64,000 bases of DNA from Hexactinellida sp. DTS-2022 (GCA_028753945.1 JAPNXP010000003.1:2294001-2358000), one strand, 5' to 3'. Positions 45,681-60,600 are shown, counted from the first letter of the stretch. Numbers and translations: made by a program. The notes: a model not told the origin generated them from the sequence alone.

Positions 45681-48600
45681 GTAATTATGTGTATACGTAT
45701 TCTATTTGATAATGAAATTTAGAACCAACATGTCCAAATATACCGTCTTTATTTTCAGTTAATGTTTCAGTACCCTTCAGAATTTTTCATATTCACTGAT
45801 TAACCCCACAATTCATTTTATTGCATTTTTTATAGTATTGCTTTGTCCAAGTTCACAGCGAACTTCTAAGTTCCAAATATTGAATCTATTCTAATCAACT
45901 TTTGGTGGCACCCCCCTAAGATTCAAATTTAATCCTGACAAACTACTTTGAATCAAGCGTCCATCTTAATTAGAGTGATTTCAGGCTTCATCAGGACATA
46001 TTTTCTTCGCGTCTAGATTTAGCTTTAAGCCTTTAACTCGCTCACACGGTCTAAATTCCTCAATTTGTATTACGTATATTGACCACTATAGATTTTCGCT
46101 AAAAGAATTCAACCAAATGTATGCGTCCGCATAAAAAGCTTGGTTTACTGTGTAAATCTCGAGTATTGTGAGCTGAAACATATGAACAACAGGCATCGGG
46201 TCAATTCTTTCGAGGGGTTTAATTCTTCCCAAGCCTTATTAATGAAAGATTAATCTCATATGCCCTTGCTCTAATCAAATTATTAAAGAGGTAAAACGGT
46301 TCCTTTTCAAACTAAATGAACTTAGTAACGCCGTTTCAAATGATATTGTGACTGACTAGAGCTTACAATCCCAGGATTTTGGGGTATTTACAACTACAGT
46401 AGAGTAGACTCTCGTTAATACAAATCGTCAAATTGCATTCACATTAATCAATATCAATTGTATTGAAAAGACTGAAGGGGACAGAAATACCGTTCGTATT
46501 AACCGTGTTCGTATTCAATTAATGCCGTCCTACTGTATTCAGGTAAACCTCCCAAAGCGGCACCCAACGGGAGAATGATTTTGTGCCGCTTCTCGGAGGT
46601 TGCCGCTACTCGGAGGTGCCGCTTTGGGAGGTTTACCTGTATACGTACATTGAATGAATAGATATTATTTAATTGAACGAAGTTAATAGTTAGTACAGGA
46701 ACTAAAGCAGAAATTAGGGATGGGACAGAGCTCCGTATCCGCGGAGCTCCGCATGATTTATTAACTCCGCCTTTATATCCGAATCCACGGAGTTTAAAAA
46801 TCTCGCATCCGCCTAATATCTGCATCCACGGAGTTTAGGAATTTCACATCCGTCCCCTCCAAATTACAGTCTGTTCTCTCTAATAGTCCACTTCTCCACT
46901 TATCTAATAGTCCACTTCTCCACTTATCTAATAGTCCACTTCTCCACTTATCTAATAGTCCACTTCTCCACTTATCTAATAGTCCACTTCTCCACTTATC
47001 TAATAGTCCACTTCTCCACTTATCTAATAGTCCACTTCTCCACTTATCTAATAGTCCACTTCCTTAATTGTCTAACATAATTTTGTTATTCATTACTAGT
47101 TTAATTGCACAGTTTTTGTATGTAATATTGTTCTTCTCTAATAATCCATTCTCTTAAGTCCATTTCTCTTATAGTCTACTTCAGTTAATGTCTAAATGGG
47201 GACCCTTTGTCTACAGGTGGCCTCTTAGAAAGGCCAGATATGCTTACTACTTACACAGTTCATACTCCCTAATAGTCTGCTGTGCATTCATTTGCACGTA
47301 TTTGTGTAAGAATTAAACCTTGTTCGCCTAATCCCTGTTTCATATTACGAGAGTCCACTGTATAGTAATATACTACAGTAGAGCCTCTGAACAACGGACA
47401 CCTTGGGACCGGAACCGTTGTCCGTTATTTAGAGGTTGTCCGCTATTTAGAGGTTGCTTTTCTATTAGACATATGCTAAATAAATAAATCCGTGCCACGA
47501 GGGTTGTCCGTTATTTAGAGGTTGTCCGCTATTTGGAGTGTCCGTTATGGGAGGCTCCACTGTAAATAAAATATTGTAAAAATGAAAGCCAATAGGTTTG
47601 AGCTCCGCATCCGCATCCGCATTCGCGGATGTGGAAAAATTCGCATCCGTCCCATCCCTAGCAGAAATATCTATATTGTTAAAACTCGATTGTTGTCTGT
47701 CTATTTGCCCGGATTGTATTAAAGTGATCGAGGAATAGAAAATTTACTATTGAGAATGCGAGACAGAAGGGCTCGTGCATGGCTAGATAAGTCAAGTATT
47801 TGCTCATTTCATTTCCAGGCCAGTGTTTACTTTCTAATTTCTCGTAAAATGAATTACCTATTCTCATGGAATAAACTAAACTTAGGTTTTCAAATTCGCT
47901 AGAAACATCTAAAATACTTTTGAGAATAATTTCACATCGGATTTAACCACAATGACGTAATCAAATATACATACCCAAATATAGAAATTATTCTCTATAC
48001 TATTTACTTAAAATAAATCAAAAAATTAGAAAATGATTACTTTATTAATTCCAGTATACATTTGGCATGTTGTCAATTTTCCATAGCAATTTGTGAGATA
48101 TCCAAATATCTTGTGTTAAATTTAATAGTACATGAGGAAGCAGATCAGTGAAACCCGCCGTAAAGATCAGGTTTCCGCATTTAAATCCAATAATCAGAAA
48201 ACTTAATTGTGTACCTTCTCCCATTACTTATAATCCTTAATTTCTTGCTCCAATAGAAAAAATATAAATACTCATTCATTCTGTATTATGTATTAGAAAC
48301 AATTAATTAAAATTACACTTTACACAAAAACTCAACTAAACTATGAAACCTCGGGATGAAATCTCCCTACCTGTTGCTTCATACCTGATACTGAGTACCA
48401 TTATTGCATGCACACACTATAAGAGCATATATCTATCCATTATCTTTTGTTAGGTACTGATGCTTCTGCCTTAACTCCTTCTCTTTATTTTTTCAGTATT
48501 TATGAGGATGCAGGAGTGAATAACACTCTCGGTACAATTTATACAACTTCTAATTTCGATCTTACAGTTAACTATACCATTTTGGATTCATTTTTTCTCA

Positions 48601-51600
48601 TTTCTGCTTCAGGTGTTATTACTGTGAATGGGCCAATAGATTATGAAACTCCATCTCACCGTTTGTTAACTGCCACTATTTCAGGAACAAACACAGGATA
48701 TGTTACTTTGTGTCTCCAAGACCGCAATGATAATGCACCCATTGTCTCCTCTCCATCTTCTCTCACCATTAACACCACTGAATCTCAACTTGCTATTATG
48801 AATATTATATGCAAACTATATTCTACTGATGCCGATTCTAATGAGAATGGTATAGTGACTTTCTCACTAGCTGCAAGTGGTGGTGGAGGCGGTGGTAGTT
48901 CTAATAATAATAACAAGTTTTCTATTTCTTCCGATGGAATACTAGTTAATACAGTTCCTTTGAATTCTAATAATAAATTATTTGTAGTAGCAATACAGGT
49001 TGCAGATGGGGGTTCTCCTAGTTTGACAAGCCAATTTACTTTTATGCTTACTTTAAATAGAATAAGTGGTGAGTTTCAATCAATCATTTACTTAAAGCAA
49101 AGTTGTATAATACGTGAATTTAATTCGCTTATAACGTATACTATGTTCTTATTTAATACGCATATTATACAACTTATTCAATTTTTAATTGTATTTATCG
49201 AACAATATTTTGTAAAATTATTCCAACCTGCCAGTTTTATAGTCAAAATTTGTGTGTAGTATTCTTGTTTTGGATGAATGCCATGATAACTATATGTTGT
49301 ATTTTTCTAGAAATGGTTCTTGAACAAGACAGATATGTAATTTCTGTAGTCGAAAGCATGCCAAAAGGTACACTCATTGATGCTCTTCCACCCTCAACTA
49401 ATCCTGAACTAGCTTTGTTGCCAATACCAGTAGATTTCATATTTAATACAACAACTGGTAAATTAACAGTTTTCAAGACACTAGATTACGAAACAAGGTC
49501 TAACTTTACATTCTCTGTTGTGAACGCTGCTGATACAAGTGTTATTGTAGCAAAACTAGTTGTATTTATCATTAATGCTGTGGACATTGTTCCTCGAATT
49601 AATTCTAAAAACAATCAAAGTTTGCCTGCACTCTCGATAGCGGGTAATGTGGTCTATTGCCCATCTGACATATATAGTGAAGAAGACGCTATTATTACTT
49701 TTCAATTGTTTTCCAGTGAAGATTTATTTATAGTTAACTCTACTACTGGGATCATTTCACTTACTCGCTCAATTGTGAATGGTATTTCATCAACATATAC
49801 AGTGTTACTACAGTTAACAGACAGAGGATTATCTAATAATGAGACTATTATATTTGTAACTAGTCTTCCTGATGCTCCGCTACGTAAGTTACTCTATCTC
49901 TCTCTATTAATTATCTCCTGACAAAGTTCGTAGTACAATTCTACTTGGTTGCCACGTAATCTATATCTATACTCTCATTTCGGTCTCGGTCGCTTGCTTT
50001 TACCAATTGTAAACAACATCTATAAAAATATTCATTTTCGAAATTATTTTTCGTTACCTGTTTTCTATACAACAATTCGTTAATCGTTGCTTAATTTGTT
50101 AACCGTGGCAATTATCGGTAACTGTTAATTATAGCCAAATTTTAGATATTCGAGTGTAAATTGAGGTACCTTGTCAGATTTTGATTACTAGCGCGCTTCG
50201 ATTGCCAGTCCGCTTCGCAACGTGTTGAGTGTATGAACGAAGTGGCTCAATTAAACGGAGTTGACTGTTTGTTGATTTTAGGGGATTTCTGAGGTATTTT
50301 TTAGAAAATATAGTTTTGGAAAATTGAAATTTACTGTGAACACTAATACTATTCATGAGTCTCTTTCGAAATAAAATATACATAGTTCATGAACTGCTAT
50401 AATTATTAAGAACAAATAATTTTTTATAATTTGATTATATTTCCACCTCTACAGCTAGTCAACCAACATCACTATTTGCAATGGATGATAATAGTTCCTC
50501 ATCAGATCGCGTATTTTGGCAAAAGCCGGATGGCATCTATCCATTGGAAGTGTTTCCTCTAGGACTCTCTTATATCCTTACATATCAACCTTTGAATAAC
50601 CTTAGCGATGTACATACGGTGTATACATATTATACTTCTGTACAGCTCTACTTGGATACAGGCTCTATTTATTTTATTCGAGTTGCCGCTGCTCTTACTG
50701 AATCAAAGTATGGACCTTATGCAGTTAGAACTTATGCGAAAGGTAATTTTTTATAAAGAAAGGTTATACTATCTAGGATTTGTCAAATTTTGTCTAGAGA
50801 ATGCGGATACTTATACCCATCCGCATTCACTTGGGTATGGAATTGCTATCCTTTTTCTGTATTGAGGATGAACTATAGATTTTATGGATTTAAAATACAA
50901 AAAACCATACTTTTGGACTGGGTTTCGTCATATTATTCATATTTTGGATTTGGATTCCAATCTATTCACTTTAACAATATTCCTTATAGGTAATGAAAAC
51001 ACGATGGCCACCTTAATCAACTCTACGTCAATTAGCGTCTCGTGGGATGAGTTGCAATACTGTTTTAGTGACTACCACATTCAATACGAGATTACATACT
51101 ATCATTGCTATGAAGTTTTCTTTTATAATGATACTCGTACTCTTACCATTAACATAACTGGTATATTGGATCCTCTGTCCAACACTATTTCTTGTATACC
51201 TCAATTTGTGTTGCTAACCGATTTAACCCCAAATGTTAGCTATTGTATTTCTCTACTCGTTACAATTGATGAATTGGGAGTGAATAGTGCTTTAATTGCA
51301 GAATTAAGTAAATATACTATTGAAGGTAAGTTGGAAATTCAAGTTGCAACCGAAACAGTATTTCTCGTTAATAGGAACACCAGAGGACCGTCTAAATTTG
51401 TTTGTAATATCCAGAATTTTTGTCTACCGGAATCTTTAGCATACATTTGTATATGCTAGGGGAATTAAACTTGTCCATTAACCGATATTTCGCCCTATCT
51501 GTGTTCCTTTTAACGATAATATCATTATTCGGTGTTTGGTTGAACAATTATTCGGTTAAACCGGATGAAACGGTTTGAACCTTGTGGTTGGAATTAGAGG

Positions 51601-54600
51601 TGGAGCCAGGATTTTTCGGCAGGGGGGGGCATAGGGGTTTCAGGAGGAACCTCTATGACTATGAGGATTTTATGCTCACAGGGGGGGGGGGGCAGCCTCA
51701 AATTATGGGGGGCTGATGCCCCCCCCTGCCCCCCTCTGGATCCGCCTTTGGTTGGAATGTATCTACGCAAATTTGTTTGAAAACAGTGCAGGATAATCAT
51801 TAGCAGACAATCTCTAAGCACTAAAAGCTTCTTCTGGGTGGCTTAGTTGAGAGGCTCTTAGCTATTGGATCAATGTATTTGCTGGTTAGGCTAGTCACTA
51901 GCAAATTAAACTTTGTCCAGTAGTATTTATCCAAACAGATTGTAATTAAAACACTTCCCATAGACGTAATACAAAACTATTTTAGGTGTACTAATACTGG
52001 TGCTAAATAATATTAGTTCAAACCTTAGATGTATTCTTGGTCAATTTGTTTATAAAGTCACATTTACTCATAGATATTACTTAATATTATAATTTCTATC
52101 TTTCTTAATACACTTACTGTCAGAGACTTGTATAGTATAGTACTGTTGATGACGGTTTATTACCATGACAATTTACTTACCTCTATTACCAAAACAATAA
52201 TTAACCATGGATACTTTCTATCCATGACGGTTTACTTACCGTCTCTGCAATGGCTTCACACTTTATCTTCCTATTACACATCCAGCACTTAGGAGGATTC
52301 ACATCTCAAATTCTAATTGGAAAATGTCATTATGGCCCAAAATATCTATTGCTAATATGGAAATTATTAGATGCTATGTTGATGCAATGTCAAATTATGA
52401 AATTAGAATTAGAATTTGAGATGCGAATCCTTCTAAGTGCTGGATGTGTAATAGGAAGTATAATGTGAAGCCATTGCAAACACGATAAGTAAACCGTCAT
52501 GGATAGAAAGTATCCATGGTTAATTATTGATATAGTAATAGAGGTAAGTAAATTGTCATGGTAAGTAAACCGTCATACAACAGTACTCTTTCTATATTTT
52601 TGAGATACGGCTATGTTTGTTACCGAGGATGACATTAAATTTAGCCAGTGTTTGCTTCACCTCACCTCTATAACATAGATGTCGAATGTTAAGTAGACCG
52701 TCGCATGCTCAATTTGGATGTTCTGCGACCGTTTAAATTCAAGCCTAATGTTCGTCTAATATAAATTCCTCTACCAGCAATAACATATTGCAAGCAATTA
52801 CTTCATCTCAGGGAGCATTTAATATTAATTAGGTTTCTCTAAGAGGAATTTAACATTTTAGCAATCAAATTTCGTGCTAAATGTGACTTGTTATTACGCT
52901 CACCTCCTGCCCCACTTATTTAGTTTAATGGAAATTCTGGGACCTGACTGTAATTGTACGTAAGCCCGTTCGTCTCGGTTCGGGCCGGGCCGGGCTCGGG
53001 GCTAAAACTATCTGAACTGGCAGCATTGATTCAAATTTCCGAGTTTTTTCGCCTTTGATTTGTAGTATACAGTTGAATATCCGGTTTCAACTGTAGTTCA
53101 AATTTATAATTCTCTCATGAACCTGCCTTTTGTGATAATTCAGCTACTTTACCCATTGCCAACCGACCGGCAAATGGACGAGTTAAACTGATAATTTGTT
53201 TGTAATTTGAAGTTTACACGATATTCAATTTATACAACTACCTTATTCTAGGAAATTAACGCTACATGATATTGACGCACAAAGGAATTAAGGTCATGGA
53301 AATTAATGCGAAGGAAATTAGGGCGATTTTAGAAAATCGCGTTGATTTCATGGAGCGTTAATTTCTTATAATAAGGTACGTATTTCACAATAATATGACA
53401 ATATTGTAACTGTATTTCTCATATCTGGGTAGGATTGGTTGAACACCTAAGTTGATTCAGACAAATATTTATTAGGCCGTGCTCGAGCCTATGTGCGTCG
53501 GGCCGGGCTCGGCCCGCTGCGACCTATAATTCATAACAACTTCTTTTTAGATTATATTTCTATCTCACCTGACCACCCTCTCTGTACGGGTGAATCTGTT
53601 TCCATCATGTGTTTCATTTACTCGAATCAACATATGAATGCTTCTAGTGATTCCGTATTCTTCTCATTCAACAACTCTACTCCTCTTTCGAACGAGATAA
53701 ACTCAATATCTCAAACTAACAATGGTGTTAGCTTAACCAATATAATTTATCAGATCTACAATAATACACTGTATGTTTCACCAATTTTGGGGCAAATAGA
53801 TATTCAGAATTTTACTGAAGAGCTTAGTACAGTTGAATTTAGCTGTCATTTGAAAACTGGAAATGAGAGTTTCACAGATCGGCTTTTAACCACTAAATTG
53901 GAGAAAGTTGGTAAGTTAACTGTACTTATTGTTTGTTTATTATTTGTATTTGATTACCGGGATGGTGAATACCCTGTTAACAGCAATTTGGCTGTTTGCA
54001 GCTTGCTGTTAGCAAATACAATTTGCCATATACTGCTAAATCTGCCCACCAAATTAATATTAAATTTTAACTGTTATTAGCTTTAACAGCCCAATTTGAC
54101 CTTATTTTAGTGGTTGCCCCTGTTTAAGTTTATCACTGTATCACTAATTAAATGATCAAAATGACAACATTCAGATGTAAAGTTTATTTATTGTTTCTCT
54201 TAAGATGATGCTTTAGGTATATTGATAAAAAATAAAAATACAATCTCGCCCTCCGTCCGTATATTATAACAGGGACTTCTTTAATATAGGGACTGTAAAC
54301 TTCGTTTTACGATAAAATTACCGTAGGCCTAAAACAGTATTGTTACTTATTGATATCCCGTAATCCGCTAATGCTAGACATAGGAAATGTATTATTGTCG
54401 TATAGGAAGTCATATTTTGGGAGTCCAGAAGTCCAACGGTAATATTGGTTTATCGAAAATATTTGTGGGATGTAAGTTATGCGATTTTCACACCTTTCCA
54501 TATATGGTAATATTGTTAAAATCTCGAGATTACTTTACTTTATACATATGAAATGTATCATTTTCGTACAGGAAATCATATTTTGGGAGTCCAACGGTCA

Positions 54601-57600
54601 TATTGGTTTATCGAAAATATTTGTGGGATGTAAGTTATGCGATTTTCACACCTTTCCATATATGGTAATATTGTTAAAATCTCGAGATTACTTTACTTTA
54701 TACATATGAAATGTATCATTTTCGTACAGGAAATCATATTTTGGGAGTCCAACGGTCATATTGGTTTATCGAAAATATTTGTGGAATGTAATTTATGCGA
54801 TTTTCACACCCTTCCATATATGGTAATATTGTTAAAATCTCGAGATTAGTTAGTTTTATACATATGAAATATATTATTGGCGAATGGGAAATGGGAATTC
54901 ATATTTAGGGACTCAGTAGATCACATTGATTTACCTAAGGCGTTCCCCTTAGCCTATATTATTATTTTGGCACTCTCCACAGGAGGATTGCCCCGACCCT
55001 GTTTTGTAGTTTAACTAATACTTACATATCAGATATCTGTCATTATGTTGTTTATTAAAAAACAACAAGGCTGGATTCGGTTAACCGGTTACCGTTGCTG
55101 ACATCGGTTAACGATTAGAGATTTTATTAACCAGTTAGCCGGTCTGTTGAATAACAGTAGAGTTATTGGGAAATTAATGTATAAAGTATTAAATTTTTTT
55201 GAATTTTATCAGAATATGTAGTCCTAAATCCATTTCTCATCACCACTTAATACATTTTATTGGACAACATTGATTTAAATATAGATTTGAAAGAAACTTA
55301 TCAAGATTTTTTAATAAACAACATAATGACAGATATCTGAAGAATTAGCTAAACTACAAAAAAGGGTCGGGGAAATCCTCCTATGGAGAGTGCCAAAATA
55401 ATAATATAGGCTAATGGGAACGCCTTATGTAAAGCAATGTGATCTACTGAGTCCCTAAATATGAATTCCCATTTCCCATTCGCCAATAATATATTTCATA
55501 TGTATAAAGTTAAGTAATCTCGAGATTTTAACAATATACCATATATGGAAAGGTGTGAAAATCGCATAACTTAAATTCCACAAATATTTTCGATAAACCA
55601 ATATGACCGTTGGACTCCCAAAATATGATTTCCTGTATGAAAATGATACATTTCATATGTACAAGTTAAGTAATCTCGAGATTTTAACAATACAGTAGAG
55701 CCTCTGAACAACGGACACCTTGGGACCGGAACCGTTGTCCGTTATTTAGAGGTTGTCTGCTATTTAGAGGTTGCTTTTCTATTAGACATATGCTAAATAA
55801 ATAAATATTTAGCATATGTGAAATAAATACATTTCATATGTATAAAGTTAAGTAATCTCGAGATTTTAACAATATTACCATATATGGAAAGGTGTGAAAA
55901 TCGCATAACTTACATTCCACAAATATTTTCGATAAACCAATATTACCGTTGGACTCACAAAATATGACTTCCTATACGACAATAATACATTTCCTGTGTC
56001 TAGCATTAGCGGATTACGGGATATCAATAAGTAACAATACTGTTTTAGGCCTACGCTAATTTACCGTAAAACGAAGTTTACAGTCCCTATATTAAAGAAG
56101 TCCCTGATTATATAAACAGGGATTTATTTTCCATTACCTATCTATGAAATATTATTATTTATTTATTCATAGTTCCTCCAATTAAACCCAACTGTACTCA
56201 CTCTGTCACTTATTTTGACTCCAAATCTTGCTACTTTAATATCGCAATATATTGGTCTCCGATCTCTTCAGGCGGATCTAATGTTAGCTATTTTTTAAAG
56301 GAAAATGCTGCAATCCTATCCAACTCTGATCTTCTTAGTTACAGCTACAATTTATCCACTAAGGCTGTACCTTTTACTATCCATAGTATAACTCTCTCAG
56401 CTCAGAACTGTGCAGGAGAGTCAGATGATAGTATTTGCTTTGTTAGACTATTTCCAGGTTTTTTCTTATTCATTGCGTTACCAATAAGCTAAGTTAACTT
56501 ATCATACCGTTTTGTAGTTTTTTATCTCTACTGAAAATGAAATAGCATACTCTATCTTTATAATAAACTTTAGACCAGCGATTCCCAACCTTATTCAACC
56601 GTGGTCATTCTGCAGTCACGTGGTAATTCTTTAGTCATTCTGTGGACCCCCTCCCATTGACCGTAGTACATCCTGTGGACCCCTTACAGCCACCCGTGGA
56701 TCCCTAGGGGGTCCATGGATCCCAGGTTGGGAACCACTGCTTTAGACGAACAAAAAAACAAGCAAGTCATTATCGTATAACGCTTACTTATATATGTACA
56801 GTATCTATATCGGCCAACACTATTCAATATAAAAACCCGGCTTTGCCAAGGTGAATCTTTGATTTTAGAAAGGTGTTGGCCGATATATAAGAAATTCTTT
56901 AATTAATGATATAATTTGTATTTTAGGCTTCATCATTTCAAATTATTCATTTTTATTGGCGTTTGAAGAGAGTAGTGGAAATCTCACACTTAATTGGGTG
57001 AGTTTTAAAATAACCACATATGCAGTTTAAATTTCTAAAAATCTTAAGATTGAGTAGATAAAAAACATAGCTACTTTTATTCTTTTTTATTATCTTGTAG
57101 AATTTATATAAATTTCCTCTTAATGCAGTGGATGCTGTTATTCTCCTTACCTATTCCTTAGAAATTTATTTTGAATATCTATATTGTAACGAGAGTATTG
57201 ACTATGATTATTTCAATGGAGAAGTAGTCACAAATATATCACAGTATTCTCAGAATAATAGTTATTCCTTAAACTTAATATCGCCTCCTCAACAATTGTC
57301 AAGTATTTATCTTGAAGCAACTATTAAGATCATAGAGTTATGTGGAGAGATTGAAACTGTTGGAGTGCCCCATACTAACGATTATGAATATTATTATGGT
57401 AACAGTTACTTTTTCTATTTTTCGATTAGTTACTATCTACACCGCTTTTTTATCCGAAAGTATATCATTTTGGTGGTAGAACTGTTTATTATATACGTAC
57501 TATTAGAATATGAAGTTAAGTATTTTGACACAATGAATCGAAAATTTTGATTTGATAAAGCGAATATTGGGAAAATTAACCCAAAATTTTCCCATACTTT

Positions 57601-60600
57601 GGACTTTAATAATAAATTTTGACACAATTACCCGAATACTGACTTGATTAAATAGATTATTTTGATTCATTTAAGCTAATATTTAGTCAATTAACCGAAA
57701 ATCTTTTTAATAGCTTTTATTGGCACTTTATCTATATTTGAATATTGAAATTATTTCATGCAATTTATTCTTCTTCATCTAATCATTTAGATGAACCTAT
57801 TATACCATTATGCATTGGAAGTATTGACACTTTGGATCCCTTTACATGTCTTGCTACTCATGTTATCCAATGGCAGGATGAGGAGGAATCTAGGTTTCTA
57901 CTGTATTTCTATCAGCAATCCATTCAGGTTGAGATTCCTGGTGAAAAAGATGTTCGTCGAATTGAACCGAATATTACTTATAATTATACATTGAAATCTA
58001 ACTCTACCAATATTTGTGATTTCAATACCGGACAGATTTGTTTTAGTTCTATTATACCAGGTCTGTTTTACTGTTCAAAATTGAAATGTGAAAGATATAT
58101 TTACTCTTGTTTTTATATTCAGGTTATGAGTTTGATGCGGATGCTTTTTCCATAGTTTATTCTCCTGAAACAGAAAATATCACCATTTTATGGGTAACTT
58201 ATGATTCAGAGTGCTTATATTTCGATCTTCGGTGTTACAATTAAATTTCTATTTTCTCTATACTGATGTTCCAAGTCTTTCATCCGGGCAAAATTTATGC
58301 CCGCCTAAATTTAGTTTGAGCTTGTTCACACGTGCTTAAGTTATATTACTCATTTTTTTTAATGTATATGGGAGTATCTTCACGAGTTATCTTTCAAATT
58401 TATGCAACTCAAGCCTGAGTCCTGGATGAAATATTGGATGTTCCCAACTATAAAAAGAGAAAACAATCAGTATTTACAACGATAAAAATATATTTGTGGA
58501 AATTATGGTTAATGGGTGTATATCTTGTAAATTATAACTGAGAATTATTATATAGATCTCAGCTCAACTACGTAGAAAACAGTTTATCTAATAGTAAACA
58601 GCCAGGCACACTTATAAATATCAATTTAGAAACTGAGAAAACTAACCTTTCTCAATGCCTTGACTTACTTACTAAAGGTCTAATCGAATTGAGCTTTTAA
58701 GTTATCATAATTATTCTAATATTTGTTCTGTTTATTTTTTTGATATACATCATTTAGGAATATATTCAAGTTGCTGCTCCACTTCCTCCTGCTCAAGTGA
58801 TTGCTCTCAAGTTTAAATTATATTTTCTATTTGATATCAAATTTGTTAACAATGATTGGGAAAATAGCACAATGGATCAAGTTGTCTTATTTTTTTCTAA
58901 TATGACAGCTCAAACATTTAGCTCTCCATTTAGATTAACGGAATTGGAAGCTTTTAATTTATTTGTTTCAGTGCAGATAATTGAGCAATGTGGGTTTAAA
59001 CTGAACAATAATCATTTCACGCTAACTTACAACTATACTATTGGTAAGTCTTATTTTTATAATTTTTAGTGTGCTTCTTCTAGTAAAAACGTTATAGTAG
59101 GGTCCTACTATAGTTTTATACTATAAGTGCACACTATTGAATTTACCTCTGTCGGACTTCCGGCCGGCCGTACGCGATGGTCTGACTAAACCATTGGTGA
59201 TAGAGATTTAAAATTTGTACAGTAGATGTAGAATTTCCTGGAGATGATCACCTCGAAGCCCGATTTCTCAATTTCGCTTTTGTTCGTCAGTTATATCGAA
59301 ATTTGTAGTCTGGTCCAGGGGCGTCAGAAGGGGGGGCACGTGCCCCCCTCAAAAATCTCGGTGCCCCCCTCATCTGTGCATCCCCTCGCCTGTGCCCCCT
59401 TCCCCTGTCCAAATAGATGAAATAACAACCCCAATGATACACATGAGTTCAAATGTCATGATACCACTGCTCTTATCCGATGTGAAACTATCAAAAAAGA
59501 CATAATATTACGTGGGGTTTTATACTACTAAGAATTAGCTTTTTGTCTGTGCCCCCTCTAAATTCTGATTGCCCCCTCCCCGATTTCACGCTTCCGACGC
59601 CCCTGGTCTGGTCCAGTGACTCTTTAATAACTCGAATTAGTTATTGAAAATATAGAGGTTGTATTCTCCTAAGGATGTTCTTTCTATATATCAATTAAAA
59701 TCATTAGGTCGCTAATCAATTCTACGTTTTATTAACGGTTTTTTAAGTAAATCAGCCATCTTCTCCATATTGTAATTACTCTATACTATATATAGTATAC
59801 TGCATACTATAGAACATATTACATAACCTTACTATCTGCTAGATAATGACTGTTATTGATTGGTTTGTAAGTGAATATGTTCATAGTGCAATGAAAACAC
59901 TTGGAAGTTGGAACATTTTACAAAGTTGATGATGATGTCAATTCTATTATTCAAAATAGTCACGTAAATATAAATACTACACGTATTCCTAATTTCTATT
60001 TGTAATAATTAATCTTTAATTAATTTTAACATTTAAAGTCTTCACAATTCAAACATTAATTAAATTATATTACACTAAGATGAAATGTAAATTTGAATAT
60101 TGAAATTCTAGTTAAATTAAGCATTGGGGAAGTGCAATCAGAAGGAGCACACTCCCATCCCGTCTGTGAGGGGCTTTTTACTATTAATCTTTCCTAAAGG
60201 ATTATGTGATATGGATAATAATATACAGTCGAAATCGGGCCGCGGGGCCCGTATTCACTAAGAAGTTAATTTAAGTACGTATTTAGTACTTGAGTACTAG
60301 TATGTACTTAATTAAGTCATATTCACTAAGATTTAAGTGTGTACTTAAGTACAAAACTTAAGTAACCTACTAAGTTAAAACTTAACTTATAAGAATTTTC
60401 TTTTATTGACCCTTAGACGTTGGTGTTTAAATAGAACATTGTATTATTTATCTAGTAGTACTTGCTTTACTTTAGGGGAAGTTTATGATTCTATTTTCAA
60501 CAATTATTACTATTAGTTGTTGTTTTCTAAAAGTTTCTGTTTTTTCAGCCGATAGTATTCCCTCTGCTCCTCTATTAAGGCTAATTGAGCTGATAAACCT

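Larger units (their letters stand above)
46715..47660. mobile_element. hAT-type element containing a minisatellite and a pogo-type MITE
   Basis: Ends tagggatgggac / gtcccatcccta with a perfect 8-bp duplication gcagaaat (46707-46714 and 47661-47668). Near each end lie imperfect repeats of ctccgcatccgcatcc. Nested inside: the 26-bp minisatellite (46881-47070) and a pogo-type MITE (47376-47562). Confidence 0.8.

Noticed and set aside
46881-47070. Regular 26-bp repeats resembling a CRISPR array
   Set aside because: There are no unique spacers; the units abut directly, and the locus is inside a hAT element of an animal genome. It is a minisatellite.
52250-52468. 72-codon open frame in the receptor intron
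   Set aside because: It lies wholly in the arms of a fold-back MITE and reads through its palindrome.
54479-54849. Two nearly identical overlapping open frames
   Set aside because: They are produced by the 158-bp tandem unit of the fold-back element, not by genes.
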